Assembly (NCBI GenBank): GCA_027487835.1
Contig: JAIYCU010000032.1
Location: 1 to 64,000 of the forward strand
Length of the DNA: 64,000 nucleotides
Origin: Bacteroidota bacterium
Lineage (GTDB): Bacteria > Bacteroidota > Bacteroidia > UKL13-3
Direction of reading: 5' to 3'
The notes under the pieces: model-generated
Database searches by the model: none
What the model saw: the letters and a program-made list of their open reading frames with translations, nothing else
Told to the model about the DNA's origin: nothing
Shown: one piece after another, positions 8,752 to 18,184 of the stretch
How the letters are laid out: each line of letters starts with the position of its first letter
Position numbering within the stretch: the stretch's first letter is position 1
Translations under genes and position numbers: made by a program

Positions 8752-11364
8752 TTAGCTATTATCATCTTCTTCTTTCAATCTCAAGATTTGGTCCAAAGCA
8801 TCGGGAACTACATCGCTGCAAATAGTAATAAAACTGCCGGGTTCAGCATTTTTAATAACATATTCTATTGCTTCGGTTTCCTTTTTAATGACTGTCAATT
8901 TTTTATTGGGGTCAATTTCAAAAATACCTTTGCTTATTAAATCAATAATTTCTTGCTCGGTGCGCCCACGCATATTTTTATCTTGGCGGATGATGATTTC
9001 TTGAAACATTTTAGCTGCTTGTCTGCCAAGTGCTATTGTGTCTTCCTTTCTTCTATCGCCAACGCCTGCTATAATGCCAATATGCTTAGCATTAATTTTT
9101 GCTAACATATCGCCAATTGCTTCAAATCCTGCTGTATTATGTGCGTAGTCTACCATAACATCAAAACGCTTGAACCTAAAAATATTCATACGTCCTGGCG
9201 TTTGTGCTGGCCCAGGAATAAATGTTTGTAAGGCCGTGCGCATATCTTCTATCTTAAACTGCCTTATAAAACCTGCCAGCAAAGTGGGTAATACGTTTGA
9301 AATATTATAAATGGCACGCCCACCAAAAGTTAAAGGGATATTTACCACTTTTTCTACCCTTATTTTCCAGGTTCCTTTGGCAATAGTAACAAATCCATTT
9401 TCGCAAATGGCAGCTAAACCGCCGGCTTTCATGTGTTCTTGAATTAATGGGTTATTCTCGTCTAGGCTAAAATAAGCCACCTTACAATCCAAATCTTTAG
9501 CCATTGAAGCTGCCCATTTATTATCAGCATTTAATATCGCATATCCACTTGGTAAAACACTTTTAGGTACCACAGATTTCACCCTTGTTAATTGCTCTAT
9601 GGTATCTATATCCTGTAATCCTAAATGGTCTTCAGAAATATTGGTTACAATTGCCAAATCGCAGCGGTGAAAACCAAGTCCTGCACGTAAAATCCCTCCC
9701 CTTGCCGTCTCTAATACAGCGAAATCTACAGTGGGGTCTTTTAAAACAAACTCGGCACTTACCGGACCCGTACAATCGCCTTTCATCATCATTTGATTCT
9801 GAATATAAACTCCGTCTGTGGTAGTGTAGCCAACTTTATATCCCATTGTTTTTACCATATGAGCCATTAACCGCGTGGTAGTGGTTTTTCCATTGGTACC
9901 TGTTACTGCAATAATTGGAATTCTGGCACTTGCCCCTGGAGGGTATAACATATCAATAACAGGTTCTGCTACGTTGCGTGGCAAGCCTTTGGCTGGGTCG
10001 ATGTGCATTCTAAAACCTGGGGCTGCATTAACCTCCAAAATAGCACCCCCATTATTTTGAATAGGCTCAGAAAGACTACTTGCCATGATGTCTATCCCGC
10101 ATATATCCAATCCAATAATGCGCGCAATTCGCTCACACATAAATATGTTATCAGGATGTACATAATCTGTAATGTCTGTTGCCGTTCCCCCTGTACTTAA
10201 ATTAGCCGTAGGTTTTAACCATAGTTCTTCACCTTCCGATAAAATACTATCTAGGGTCAAACCTTTCTTTTCTAAAATATCTAAGGTGTAATCATCTACC
10301 TTTATACTGGTAAGTGTTTTCTCATGTCCATAGCCTCTTCTAGGGTCTTTATTAGTGATGTCGATGAGTGCTTGAATGCTATGCTGGCCATCGCCCGTAA
10401 CGGAGGCAGGCTTTCGAATAGCTGCTGCAACAAACTTATAGTTTATTACCAATACGCGATGATCAAGGCCAGTTATAAACTTTTCTACTATAATACCACG
10501 TGAGTATTTCTTTGCTGCTTCAAAACCTTTAAGGGTATCCTCCCAATTGCGCAAATCTGTGGTAGCTCCTTTCCCATGATTACCGTTTACAGGTTTTGTA
10601 ACTGCTGGGTATCCAATACGATCAATGGCTTCTTTAAGTTCCTCTTCGTTATAAACAATTCGGCCACCTGGTACAGGTATTTCTGCAGCCTCTAACAAGT
10701 TCTTTGTTTCTTCTTTATCAGAAGCAATATCTACTGCAATACTGCCGGTTGTGCTAGCTATCGTAGCACGAATTCTTCTTTGGTTTACCCCATATCCTAA
10801 TTGCACTAATGAATGCTTATTTAACCTAATGTAAGGAATACCACGGGCCACTGCTTCATCTACAATGCATCCTGTACTCGGACCCAATCTTTCTACTTCT
10901 CTTATTTCTCTTAAATTCTGAATGTCTTCGCTTAAATCATATTCATTTCCTTCAATCAATGCCTCAGAAATGCGCACAGAAGCCTTGGCGGTATAGATTC
11001 CTGCCTTTTCTTCCATATAGCTAAAAACCACATTGTAAACGCCGTCCTTACCTGTGCTGCGGGTGCGTCCAAAGCCGCATTCCATGCCAGCTAAGGTTTG
11101 TAACTCTAAAGCAATATGCTCAATAACATGACCCATCCATGTGCCTTCTTCTACCCGTTGAAAAAAACCACCCACCGTACCCACCGAACAACGATGTGTA
11201 AACATACTTGGAAACATCTTTTCTAAGCGTTCACTAAACCCTGGGATGGAATTTGTTGGCCTTTGTTCCATGTCCTCTAAATCTAAACGCATCTGTATGA
11301 GTTTGTGTCTCTTAATGCTCCAATAGTTTGGGCCACGCATCACTTTAATATCAAGTATCTTCAT
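8752..11364 (-). CDS. cphA: cyanophycin synthetase
   Basis: ATP-dependent polymerase of multi-L-arginyl-poly-L-aspartate, a nitrogen reserve granule. At 870 residues it has normal family length: N-terminal domain (1-160), ATP-grasp domain (about 210-475; KPVNGNHGKGA near 258 and LEVNAAPG near 443) and a Mur-ligase-like domain with P-loop GTNGKTTTT at 489-497. ATG start at 11364. Cyanophycinase is divergent 85 bp away and isoaspartyl peptidase follows it, so synthesis and breakdown genes are clustered. Confidence 0.95.
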   Translation of the reverse strand: MKILDIKVMRGPNYWSIKRHKLIQMRLDLEDMEQRPTNSIPGFSERLEKMFPSMFTHRCSVGTVGGFFQRVEEGTWMGHVIEHIALELQTLAGMECGFGRTRSTGKDGVYNVVFSYMEEKAGIYTAKASVRISEALIEGNEYDLSEDIQNLREIREVERLGPSTGCIVDEAVARGIPYIRLNKHSLVQLGYGVNQRRIRATIASTTGSIAVDIASDKEETKNLLEAAEIPVPGGRIVYNEEELKEAIDRIGYPAVTKPVNGNHGKGATTDLRNWEDTLKGFEAAKKYSRGIIVEKFITGLDHRVLVINYKFVAAAIRKPASVTGDGQHSIQALIDITNKDPRRGYGHEKTLTSIKVDDYTLDILEKKGLTLDSILSEGEELWLKPTANLSTGGTATDITDYVHPDNIFMCERIARIIGLDICGIDIMASSLSEPIQNNGGAILEVNAAPGFRMHIDPAKGLPRNVAEPVIDMLYPPGASARIPIIAVTGTNGKTTTTRLMAHMVKTMGYKVGYTTTDGVYIQNQMMMKGDCTGPVSAEFVLKDPTVDFAVLETARGGILRAGLGFHRCDLAIVTNISEDHLGLQDIDTIEQLTRVKSVVPKSVLPSGYAILNADNKWAASMAKDLDCKVAYFSLDENNPLIQEHMKAGGLAAICENGFVTIAKGTWKIRVEKVVNIPLTFGGRAIYNISNVLPTLLAGFIRQFKIEDMRTALQTFIPGPAQTPGRMNIFRFKRFDVMVDYAHNTAGFEAIGDMLAKINAKHIGIIAGVGDRRKEDTIALGRQAAKMFQEIIIRQDKNMRGRTEQEIIDLISKGIFEIDPNKKLTVIKKETEAIEYVIKNAEPGSFITICSDVVPDALDQILRLKEEDDNS

Positions 11365-11390
11365 AGAATTTAAATATAATTTAGGCGAAA

Positions 11391-11423
11391 TTTGAGGCTA
11401 TCTATTGTCAAAACCTATATTTG
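11391..11423 (+). promoter_or_regulatory. promoter of cyanophycinase gene
   Basis: TTTG at 11391-11394 and TATATTTG at 11416-11423, 21 bp apart, match the Bacteroidota -33/-7 consensus. The -7 box ends 26 nt before the TTG start of cphB. It lies in the 85-bp divergent gap shared with cphA. Confidence 0.6.
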
Positions 11424-11449
11424 CCAGTTAAACGATAATAAATAATAAA

Positions 11450-12319
11450 TTGGAATTACCAAAAGGAAAACTGGTTTCTGTTGGCGGCGCTGAAGATAAA
11501 GGAACCGATTTAGAAGAAGGATTTGTGCAACGCAACAGGTTAAATTTCTTTGAACTGGGCATTTTAAAACGCGTGGTAAACGAGGTTGGCGGCACAGATA
11601 AACACATAGAAGTAATAACTACAGCCTCATCTATACCCGAAGAGGTTGGGCAAAATTATATTGATGCCTTTGGCAAAATTGGCTGCACCAATATTAGCAT
11701 CATGGATATCCGAAAGAGAGAAGATGTTCAAAACCCCGAGTATATTGAAAGAATTAGAAAAGCAGATGGTGTAATGTTTAGTGGGGGCGACCAATTGCGC
11801 CTTACCAGCATTTTTGGAGGTACAGAGATATATCAAATTCTACACGATAGATACCTTGAAGAGGAAAATTTTGTAATTGCAGGAACTAGCGCAGGTGCAA
11901 TGGCCATGAGCAATACCATGATTTATCAAGGAAAAAGCGATCTAGCACACCTTAAAGGAGAAGTAAAGCTTACCACAGGCCTTGCCTTTGTTGGAAATGT
12001 TATAATAGACTCCCATTTTGACAAACGTGGCAGATTTAACAGACTTGCCCAGGCGGTTGCCAGTAACCCGCAGTGCACCGGAATAGGCTTAGGTGAAGAC
12101 ACAGGTGTAGTAATTAAGGAAGGAAATGAACTAGAAGTAGTAGGAAGCGGTGCAGTAGTTATTGTTGATGGTAAAGATATTTTACATACCAATATTACGG
12201 AGGTAGATATGGGTGAACCCATTGCAGTAGAAAACTTAAAAGTTAGTATTATGGTAAGGGGAAATAGATACTTGCTTAAACAAAGAAAATTTATTGCCAA
12301 CGCAAACACCTCAGTTTAG
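11450..12319 (+). CDS. cphB: cyanophycinase (peptidase S51)
   Basis: Exo-peptidase of family S51 that cuts cyanophycin into beta-Asp-Arg dipeptides. 289 residues; nucleophile Ser147 in IAGTSAGAMAMSN; also SGGDQLRLT and DSHFDKRGRFNRL of the family. The start must be the TTG at 11450 (MELPKGKLVSVGG), since no in-frame ATG precedes the conserved beginning. It ends in a TTAG where its TAG overlaps the TAA of the convergent isoaspartyl peptidase gene. Confidence 0.93.
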   Translation: MELPKGKLVSVGGAEDKGTDLEEGFVQRNRLNFFELGILKRVVNEVGGTDKHIEVITTASSIPEEVGQNYIDAFGKIGCTNISIMDIRKREDVQNPEYIERIRKADGVMFSGGDQLRLTSIFGGTEIYQILHDRYLEEENFVIAGTSAGAMAMSNTMIYQGKSDLAHLKGEVKLTTGLAFVGNVIIDSHFDKRGRFNRLAQAVASNPQCTGIGLGEDTGVVIKEGNELEVVGSGAVVIVDGKDILHTNITEVDMGEPIAVENLKVSIMVRGNRYLLKQRKFIANANTSV

Positions 12320-13257
12320 TCTTTGTAGATGGCGGTTTGAACCAAACCATCTGCATAAGACCATGCACGATACATTCCTTCGCTATTAAAAGGCAAGGAT
12401 ATATTTCCAAACTTGTCAATTGCTACTAGACCGCCTTCACCTCCCATTTTAACGAGTTTATCATTTACAACAAACTTGCATGCTTCGGCAAGCGACAATC
12501 CTTTGTATTCTATAAGGCAGCTGATATCATAAGCCACAACTGCTCGAATAAAAAACTCACCATGGCCCGTACAGCTAATCGCACAAGTTTGGTTATTGGC
12601 ATAAGTGCCTGCTCCTATAATGGGTGTATCGCCAATGCGGCCATAACGCTTATTGGTCATACCGCCAGTACTAGTGGCCGCTGCTAAGTTGCCATGGACA
12701 TCCAATGCCACCGCGCCAACGGTTCCAAATTTTTTTTCACCTTGTTCTAATTTATCTGCATGATCCAATTGATAGCTGTCTGTATCTTTTACTGCTAACC
12801 ATTGTTGGTATCTTTCTTCTGAATAAAAATATTCATTTGGTTCAAACCGAAACCCACAAGTGGAAGCAAATGCTTCTGCTTCTTCGCCAGATAAATAAAC
12901 ATGCCCAGATTTTTCTTTAATAGCCCTTGCCAATTGAATGGGGTTTTTAATTCTACTTATACCACTCACTGCTCCTGCGGTTAAATTTTTTCCTTCCATA
13001 ATGGAGGCATCCATTTGATGGGTTCCTTGGTGGGTAAAAACAGCGCCGCAACCTGCGTTAAATAAAGGGAAATCTTCTAAACTCATTACTGCTGCTTCTA
13101 CTGCCTCTTCTGCATTTGCACCCACTTTAAGTAAAGCCATTCCCGCATTGATTGCATTGGTTAATGCACCTCGATAGGCTTGTTCTTTCTCGGGTGTCAT
13201 TAAAGATGGTAAAATTGTACCCGCACCCCCATGTATGGCAATTGCAAATTTATTCAT
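12316..13257 (-). CDS. iaaA: isoaspartyl peptidase / plant-type L-asparaginase
   Basis: N-terminal nucleophile hydrolase of family T2, 313 residues. It should self-cleave at Thr179 in KFGTVGAVALD to give the catalytic threonine; GNLAAATSTGG, RIGDTPIIGAGTYA and SCTGHGE are visible. Family members hydrolyse beta-aspartyl dipeptides. Next to cyanophycinase, the expected substrate is beta-Asp-Arg, releasing Asp and Arg. No signal peptide, so it should be cytoplasmic. Two GGTTTGAACC-type motifs (12334 and 12839) lie in this one gene, in different frames. Confidence 0.92.
   Translation of the reverse strand: MNKFAIAIHGGAGTILPSLMTPEKEQAYRGALTNAINAGMALLKVGANAEEAVEAAVMSLEDFPLFNAGCGAVFTHQGTHQMDASIMEGKNLTAGAVSGISRIKNPIQLARAIKEKSGHVYLSGEEAEAFASTCGFRFEPNEYFYSEERYQQWLAVKDTDSYQLDHADKLEQGEKKFGTVGAVALDVHGNLAAATSTGGMTNKRYGRIGDTPIIGAGTYANNQTCAISCTGHGEFFIRAVVAYDISCLIEYKGLSLAEACKFVVNDKLVKMGGEGGLVAIDKFGNISLPFNSEGMYRAWSYADGLVQTAIYKD
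12334..12343 (+). repeat. dispersed decamer GGTTTGAACC, copy 2
   Basis: Exact copy within iaaA near its 3' end; read on the coding strand as Val-Gln-Thr. Confidence 0.8.
12839..12848 (-). repeat. dispersed decamer GGTTTGAACC, copy 3
   Basis: Exact copy within iaaA, opposite orientation to copy 2; read as Phe-Glu-Pro. Part of the longer GGTTTCGGTTTGAACC form (12839-12854). Confidence 0.8.
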
Positions 13258-13292
13258 AGTGCGAAAATAACTTTAGTTACTTGCTTTTTAGC

Positions 13293-13694
13293 TCATGCAT
13301 TATGATACGATTCAAAAATGGCTCTTAATACTTCTAAAGATATTGGTTTCTCAATGTAGTTTTCTTCAGGCAAAAATCTTTTTGCAGTCTCCTTGTCTGC
13401 TCTATTGGCAGAACTTGTAAAAATATAAATGCACAATTGATTAAGTAGACCAGCCAATTTTAACTCCTCCAAAGTGCGCCATCCATCCCAATCTTGCATA
13501 TTAATATCTAAGAATATAATCTCTGGCAAAGTGTTATTGGTTGAATGCCTTGCTAGGATGTTTTCAAATGCAAGCTTGCCATCAGTGATGGTAAGAACGG
13601 TTTGAACCATGCCTGTAATTTCAATAAACTTTTGGGTTAAAAATAACAGGGTTGGGTCATCATCCACTACCATAACCTCTTTAATTCTGTTCAT
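13293..13694 (-). CDS. receiver-only response regulator
   Basis: A 133-residue single REC domain: acidic pocket VVDDDP (9-14), phospho-acceptor Asp63 in IIFLDINMQDWDGW, switch region FTSSAN and Lys in YIEKPI. It has no output domain. Its start lies inside the last 14 bp of the PAS kinase gene, so the two are translationally coupled and probably act as a pair or phosphorelay. A GGTTTGAACC motif lies at 13599. Confidence 0.88.
   Translation of the reverse strand: MNRIKEVMVVDDDPTLLFLTQKFIEITGMVQTVLTITDGKLAFENILARHSTNNTLPEIIFLDINMQDWDGWRTLEELKLAGLLNQLCIYIFTSSANRADKETAKRFLPEENYIEKPISLEVLRAIFESYHNA
13599..13608 (+). repeat. dispersed decamer GGTTTGAACC, copy 4
   Basis: Exact copy inside the receiver-only regulator gene; read on the coding strand as Val-Gln-Thr. 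Confidence 0.8.
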
Positions 13695-15942
13695 AGGGTA
13701 ATTTTATTATAAAAGTAGTACCAATATTTTCTTCACTAAATACATCAATTTTTCCGCCCATTGCCTCAACTTGATTGAGGGTCATAAATAAGCCAAGTCC
13801 TTTAGAATCTGCCCTTGGATGTATAATTTTATACATCCCAAAAATTTTCTCTTTGTGCTTTTGCAAATCAATGCCTATGCCATTGTCTTCAAAAATTAAC
13901 AATAACCAACCTGGCTCAATAACGGCCTTAATATGCAAATATGAATCGCGAGAATTTTCACAAAATTTAATGGCATTGGTAAGCATATTTAATACAATGC
14001 TATCTATATATGCCGGTATTGCATGGATGTAAATAGTTGCATCTATGGCTACGGTAATAGTTAATGTAGCTTCTTTGGCCAAAGTGGATACGCTATCTAC
14101 TACGGATTTTACTGCCGCTAAAAGTTGCAATGGCGCCCACTCTTCCTTGTTTACCAAACTAATGTCTAATACCTGATTTAAATGCGTAATGGTTTCATTC
14201 AAATTTTCGGATGATTTTAACATCATTTTCAAATAAGGATGATCAAATACATCAGGTGATTCAATTTTTAATAACTTGAGCAAGCCTTCCATGTTGGCGG
14301 AATGCGAGCGCAAATTATGCGAAACAATATGGGTGAAGTTTCTTAAGCGTTGATTTTGCGCTTCCTCCACTTTTAATAAATTCTCAATTCTTTGCAAATT
14401 TTCTACTGCCTCTGTAACATCTAAATTTGTGCCCCTAATACCCCTAAATGCGCCTTTACTGTCATACGCTGGTTGACATAAATGTTTAATGTATTTAAGT
14501 TGACCCGATTTATTTCGAATTCTAAACTCAACTTTTTCGCTATGCGGATGCACTTTAACATGATGCCGATGATTGGCATAAATGCCACTATCTTCGGTCA
14601 AAATAATATCACTCATTAATTGAGGATTCTGAATAAACTCCTCAGCTGTAAAGCCAGTTAAGGTAACGCATGAAGGGGAAACATAAAGCAATTTTCCTTC
14701 CTCGTCTTCCCAGAACTCCCAGTTATAGGTATTATTGGCAACAATCCGATAGCGCTCTTCAGAAAGGAAAAGTCTATCATGTTCATCCACCCTTTCTGTA
14801 ATATCTGTAATAATTCCATACCACAATGTGCTACCATCTGAAAGCAGCTCTGGGCGAGCATCGCATTTACACCAACGCAGGCCCTTGGTGGGTAATATTA
14901 CTTTAAATACACTGTGAAATAACGTTTGCTTTTCTGCCGATTCATAAATTTCTTTTGACACCCGGTCTTTATCGTCAGGATGTAATCGATTAAAAACCAT
15001 GGAGGCATCTTCAACCAATTCATGGGGGTGGTGCTCATAAATATCATACATCCCCTCGCTTGCAATTGGAAAACATGAACGACCATCTGGGTACAAACGA
15101 TACTGATAAACAACACCAGGTACTTGTGCCATTAGCTTGCTTAGCATTTCATAAGTACTCGATAGTTTTTCTTTAATAACTATGGATTCTGTTACATCTT
15201 GAACAGTGCCTAAGGCACGAATGGCATTTCCATTCTCGTCAAAATATATCTCTGCTCGTTCTTCCACCTGCTTAATGTTCCCATCAGGTAGCAACAATCG
15301 GTGTAAGATAAAATAGGGCAGCTTGCTTTCAATTGCATTTTTAAATGCGGAGTCTAACTTGGCCCTATCCTCTGGATAAACTAAGGTTAAAAACCTTTCG
15401 TAGCTTGGCTCAAAACTACCTTTATTTTGCTGGGTAATCTTATATACTTCATCCGACCAAGTTAATTGGTTCGACACTAAGTCAAAGTCCCAATAGCCTA
15501 TTTTTGCTAGGCGTTGGGCTTCATTTAAAAGGTATTCACTTCTGGTAATGCGTCGCTCCCATTCTCTGCGCTCACTGATATCTCTTACATTTCCCATGAG
15601 GTAAATGGTTCCAGAAATATGTACTTTACTAATGTGTATTTCTACATCTAAAATCACTTTATTCTTGCACAGATGGCGCCCATAAACCATATTGGGCTTG
15701 TCAAAATCCATTTGGTTCCAAATGGCAATTAGCTCTTGGTGATTTTGGTATGTAATATCTAGGTCTATTACATTTTTCTGCAATAGCTCTTCCTTAGAAA
15801 AGCCAAGCATCTGAGAGGCTGCTTGGTTGGCGAGCAGTATATGCCCCTCCATATTTGCTAAATAAACAGCAATCGGCGAGTTATCAATCAAAACCCGCAA
15901 GGTTTCGATGCCCTCTAATGGATGTAATAATGGGTCGTTCAT
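13681..15942 (-). CDS. multi-PAS sensor histidine kinase
   Basis: A 753-residue soluble kinase with four PAS/PAC units (about 12-125, 135-255, 265-385, 395-515), then a dimerisation domain with the likely phospho-acceptor His542 in IVSHNLRSHSANM, and an HATPase domain (NMLTNAIKF, EDNGIGID, GLGLFMTLNQVEAMGGKI). The HNLRSH sequence is a Bacteroidota-type variant of the usual HELRTP. No membrane segment is seen, so the signal is probably internal (redox, ligand or light). Paired with the overlapping receiver gene downstream. Confidence 0.9.
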   Translation of the reverse strand: MNDPLLHPLEGIETLRVLIDNSPIAVYLANMEGHILLANQAASQMLGFSKEELLQKNVIDLDITYQNHQELIAIWNQMDFDKPNMVYGRHLCKNKVILDVEIHISKVHISGTIYLMGNVRDISERREWERRITRSEYLLNEAQRLAKIGYWDFDLVSNQLTWSDEVYKITQQNKGSFEPSYERFLTLVYPEDRAKLDSAFKNAIESKLPYFILHRLLLPDGNIKQVEERAEIYFDENGNAIRALGTVQDVTESIVIKEKLSSTYEMLSKLMAQVPGVVYQYRLYPDGRSCFPIASEGMYDIYEHHPHELVEDASMVFNRLHPDDKDRVSKEIYESAEKQTLFHSVFKVILPTKGLRWCKCDARPELLSDGSTLWYGIITDITERVDEHDRLFLSEERYRIVANNTYNWEFWEDEEGKLLYVSPSCVTLTGFTAEEFIQNPQLMSDIILTEDSGIYANHRHHVKVHPHSEKVEFRIRNKSGQLKYIKHLCQPAYDSKGAFRGIRGTNLDVTEAVENLQRIENLLKVEEAQNQRLRNFTHIVSHNLRSHSANMEGLLKLLKIESPDVFDHPYLKMMLKSSENLNETITHLNQVLDISLVNKEEWAPLQLLAAVKSVVDSVSTLAKEATLTITVAIDATIYIHAIPAYIDSIVLNMLTNAIKFCENSRDSYLHIKAVIEPGWLLLIFEDNGIGIDLQKHKEKIFGMYKIIHPRADSKGLGLFMTLNQVEAMGGKIDVFSEENIGTTFIIKLPYEQN

Positions 15943-16029
15943 TGCAACTTAGGATAGTGTAAAAAATAATTTCAAACACAATACTAAGCTGCAATTTTTT
16001 AAATTACTATGATATATGTTGGTAAAAAT

Positions 16030-16785
16030 CTACCATTCTGCGCTAGGGTCAATCTTAAACACTTCACTCATTTCTTCTACCAAAGGTTCTAAATGAGCGG
16101 TATGCTTACCAACTCTTCCGCCATAAACTGGCTCCCAGGTATCTTGTGGAGGTATGGATAATCCTGCTTTTAACAATTGCGGGGTAATATTGGTTAACCA
16201 CCTGTCAAACAAAGCTTGTTCGCCTTCAAATACGCCAGTGTTTATCAAATCTTCTTCATAAGCACTGGGTTCAAAAATCCCCAAGGCATAATTCCAAGCT
16301 TGATTTAATGCTGCTTGCATGCGAGTATGACTTTCTTCATTGGCTGAACCTAATTTTACCACCCAAGTATTGGCATGAAAAACATGGTATTTTAACTCGC
16401 CTTTTACTTTCCTAGCAACCTTAGCCAATGGCTCATAACTAGAGTTTGCCAATAGCTCAAAACGCAATTGGTCGGCATGGTCAAACAAAAAATGACGCAT
16501 CAAGCTAAAGTCGTATTCGCCATTAGGCAGCTCCACCAATTGGCAATTATGAAACTGTGCTGCACCTCTTGCAAAAGCTACCGTATCGGGTTCTTGTTCG
16601 CCTAATTCGTGCAATAAATGAAACAAAGCTTGCGATTGGCCAATCTTATCTTGTGCCATGCTCGAAAAAGAAATGTCTTCCTCTAAAATGGGTCCTAGGC
16701 CTGTCCATTCGCTATTTCTATGACCAATTATCAAAAGGTCGTCGGCCATTTTGTAAAGTAATTCTTTGGTTGCTGTATTATTCAT
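16030..16785 (-). CDS. paaC: phenylacetyl-CoA 1,2-epoxidase structural subunit PaaC
   Basis: A 251-residue ferritin-like helical protein of the PaaC family: DDLLIIGHRNSEWTG, SSMAQDKIGQSQALFHLL, YDFSLMRHFLFDHADQLR, ELKYHVFHANTWVVKLG and the C-terminal GGRVGKHTAHLEPLV. PaaC is the non-catalytic scaffold that pairs with PaaA in the oxygenase turning phenylacetyl-CoA into its ring epoxide. Its start overlaps the end of the membrane-protein gene upstream by 8 bp. No paaD or paaE follows; the next gene is a sensor kinase. Confidence 0.92.
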   Translation of the reverse strand: MNNTATKELLYKMADDLLIIGHRNSEWTGLGPILEEDISFSSMAQDKIGQSQALFHLLHELGEQEPDTVAFARGAAQFHNCQLVELPNGEYDFSLMRHFLFDHADQLRFELLANSSYEPLAKVARKVKGELKYHVFHANTWVVKLGSANEESHTRMQAALNQAWNYALGIFEPSAYEEDLINTGVFEGEQALFDRWLTNITPQLLKAGLSIPPQDTWEPVYGGRVGKHTAHLEPLVEEMSEVFKIDPSAEW

Positions 16786-18181
16786 AAGTTGAAAGATTAA
16801 TTGTATCGTAAGGGTGTAAAGGGAGTTTAAAAAAACGTGGGTTTAAATCTGCCAAAGATCTATCGCGCCACCAATTAGTATATAAAAAGGAAATTGTTTG
16901 TTGGGCATGCGCCAAGTTTTCGTCTGATTGATATAAATATAAAGTTACCGATACTTTGTTTTGCAAGGTGCTTCTCACCAAAACATCTGCCGCGGTGGCC
17001 CACCAATAACCACGCCAAATGCCTGCTGCGCTTTCTTGATTGGCCATTACCTTATATTGGTTTTTTGCAATGCATTGTATTACCAGCTTGTCTATAGCCA
17101 ATAAGCGCGGCTTAAATTCTTTATTACCCACAAAGTTAATTTGCCCTAAAGCAAAGGTGTAAAACACCGCCAAAAAAGACATTCCAATTTTTGACATCAA
17201 ACCTGTTTCAAAAAACAGGGGAGCCGTTGCAATGGCCAACATAGTAAAGCCTGGCATATACGCTTTTTCCATCATCATTTGCGAATCTCCATGGTAAAAG
17301 GTTGCCGCAGCAAGGGACGTAAATCCAAGCACTGCCAACAATAAAAAAGAGATTTTAAACCAACTCCCTTTTTGAGCAAAGTAAATAGTACCTAGAACTG
17401 TTAGGGCAATTGGCCAAACATAAAGCTGAGGACGTTGTATCAAAAAAGAAATTGAATTCCATTTAAAAAACAACTTGTAATTGGCTATGGCTTCATACAA
17501 ATTTTGATATTGCGCGGCATCGTAATTGCCCTCATTCAACTTAGACCTTATAACAGAAAATAGGGCCAAAACCAAAATACCCAAATAGGGTGCTGGATTT
17601 TTGAATGCTCTATTTTCTATTATATGCCAAGCCAGTGAAAAAGCCAACATAAACACCGCTGCAGGATGGGAGAAAATGGCCAAAGCAAAACTCAAAATTG
17701 CAATGGGTATTACCCTTATTTTGGCCTGGTTTGAACCAAGGCTTGCATAAAATAAAATGCTCCAGGCAATGGCTTGATGCGTTTCTGTTACAGGATGATA
17801 AAAACTATGCGCCACACCCATTAACAAGGCTAAAACCAAAGCCACTGAGGCTTTGGCCTGAACCAACACAAATTGGGTCAAACCGAAAACCAAGAGATAC
17901 AACACAAAATAAGAAGCAGAAAAAACATACAAGATTGTTTTTAGGCTTGCCCCTGCTTTGATAAATAACCAAGGTAAAAATTGCGGAACGGCGGCACTGT
18001 AACGCTGCTCTGCTACACTAGGCCACTCTGCGTTAACCAAGTTAAAAAAGAAGGCACTATTATCTGTATTTAAAATGCGCTCTTGGGCAAAAAATAGAGA
18101 TAAAAAAAGGCAGGCTAACAATGCTGTGCCACTTAGCCACAGTGCTGCTAACCTGCCTTGGTATGCTGTATTGCGAAACAA
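16778..18181 (-). CDS. polytopic membrane protein within the paa operon
   Basis: A 467-residue protein with about 9-10 hydrophobic segments in residues 10-345 and a soluble C-terminal region of about 110 residues. The layout (first helix, then NTDNSAFFFNLVN with an acidic residue in the first outside loop) recalls GT-C-type or similar polytopic enzymes, but I do not recognise the family. It is inserted between paaB (3 bp upstream) and paaC (8-bp overlap), so it must be co-translated with the oxygenase. Start is a TTG (LFRNTAYQ...). A transport or membrane role in aromatic catabolism is only a guess. GGTTTGAACC copy at 17728. Confidence 0.65.
   Translation of the reverse strand: MFRNTAYQGRLAALWLSGTALLACLFLSLFFAQERILNTDNSAFFFNLVNAEWPSVAEQRYSAAVPQFLPWLFIKAGASLKTILYVFSASYFVLYLLVFGLTQFVLVQAKASVALVLALLMGVAHSFYHPVTETHQAIAWSILFYASLGSNQAKIRVIPIAILSFALAIFSHPAAVFMLAFSLAWHIIENRAFKNPAPYLGILVLALFSVIRSKLNEGNYDAAQYQNLYEAIANYKLFFKWNSISFLIQRPQLYVWPIALTVLGTIYFAQKGSWFKISFLLLAVLGFTSLAAATFYHGDSQMMMEKAYMPGFTMLAIATAPLFFETGLMSKIGMSFLAVFYTFALGQINFVGNKEFKPRLLAIDKLVIQCIAKNQYKVMANQESAAGIWRGYWWATAADVLVRSTLQNKVSVTLYLYQSDENLAHAQQTISFLYTNWWRDRSLADLNPRFFKLPLHPYDTINLSTYE
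17728..17737 (+). repeat. dispersed decamer GGTTTGAACC, copy 5
   Basis: Exact copy inside the membrane-protein gene of the paa operon; read on the coding strand as Gly-Ser-Asn. Confidence 0.8.
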
Positions 18182-18184
18182 ATG

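Noticed and set aside
11926-12309. 127-codon minus-strand frame opposite cyanophycinase
   Set aside because: cphB on the + strand has the S51 catalytic motif; this frame is a shadow.
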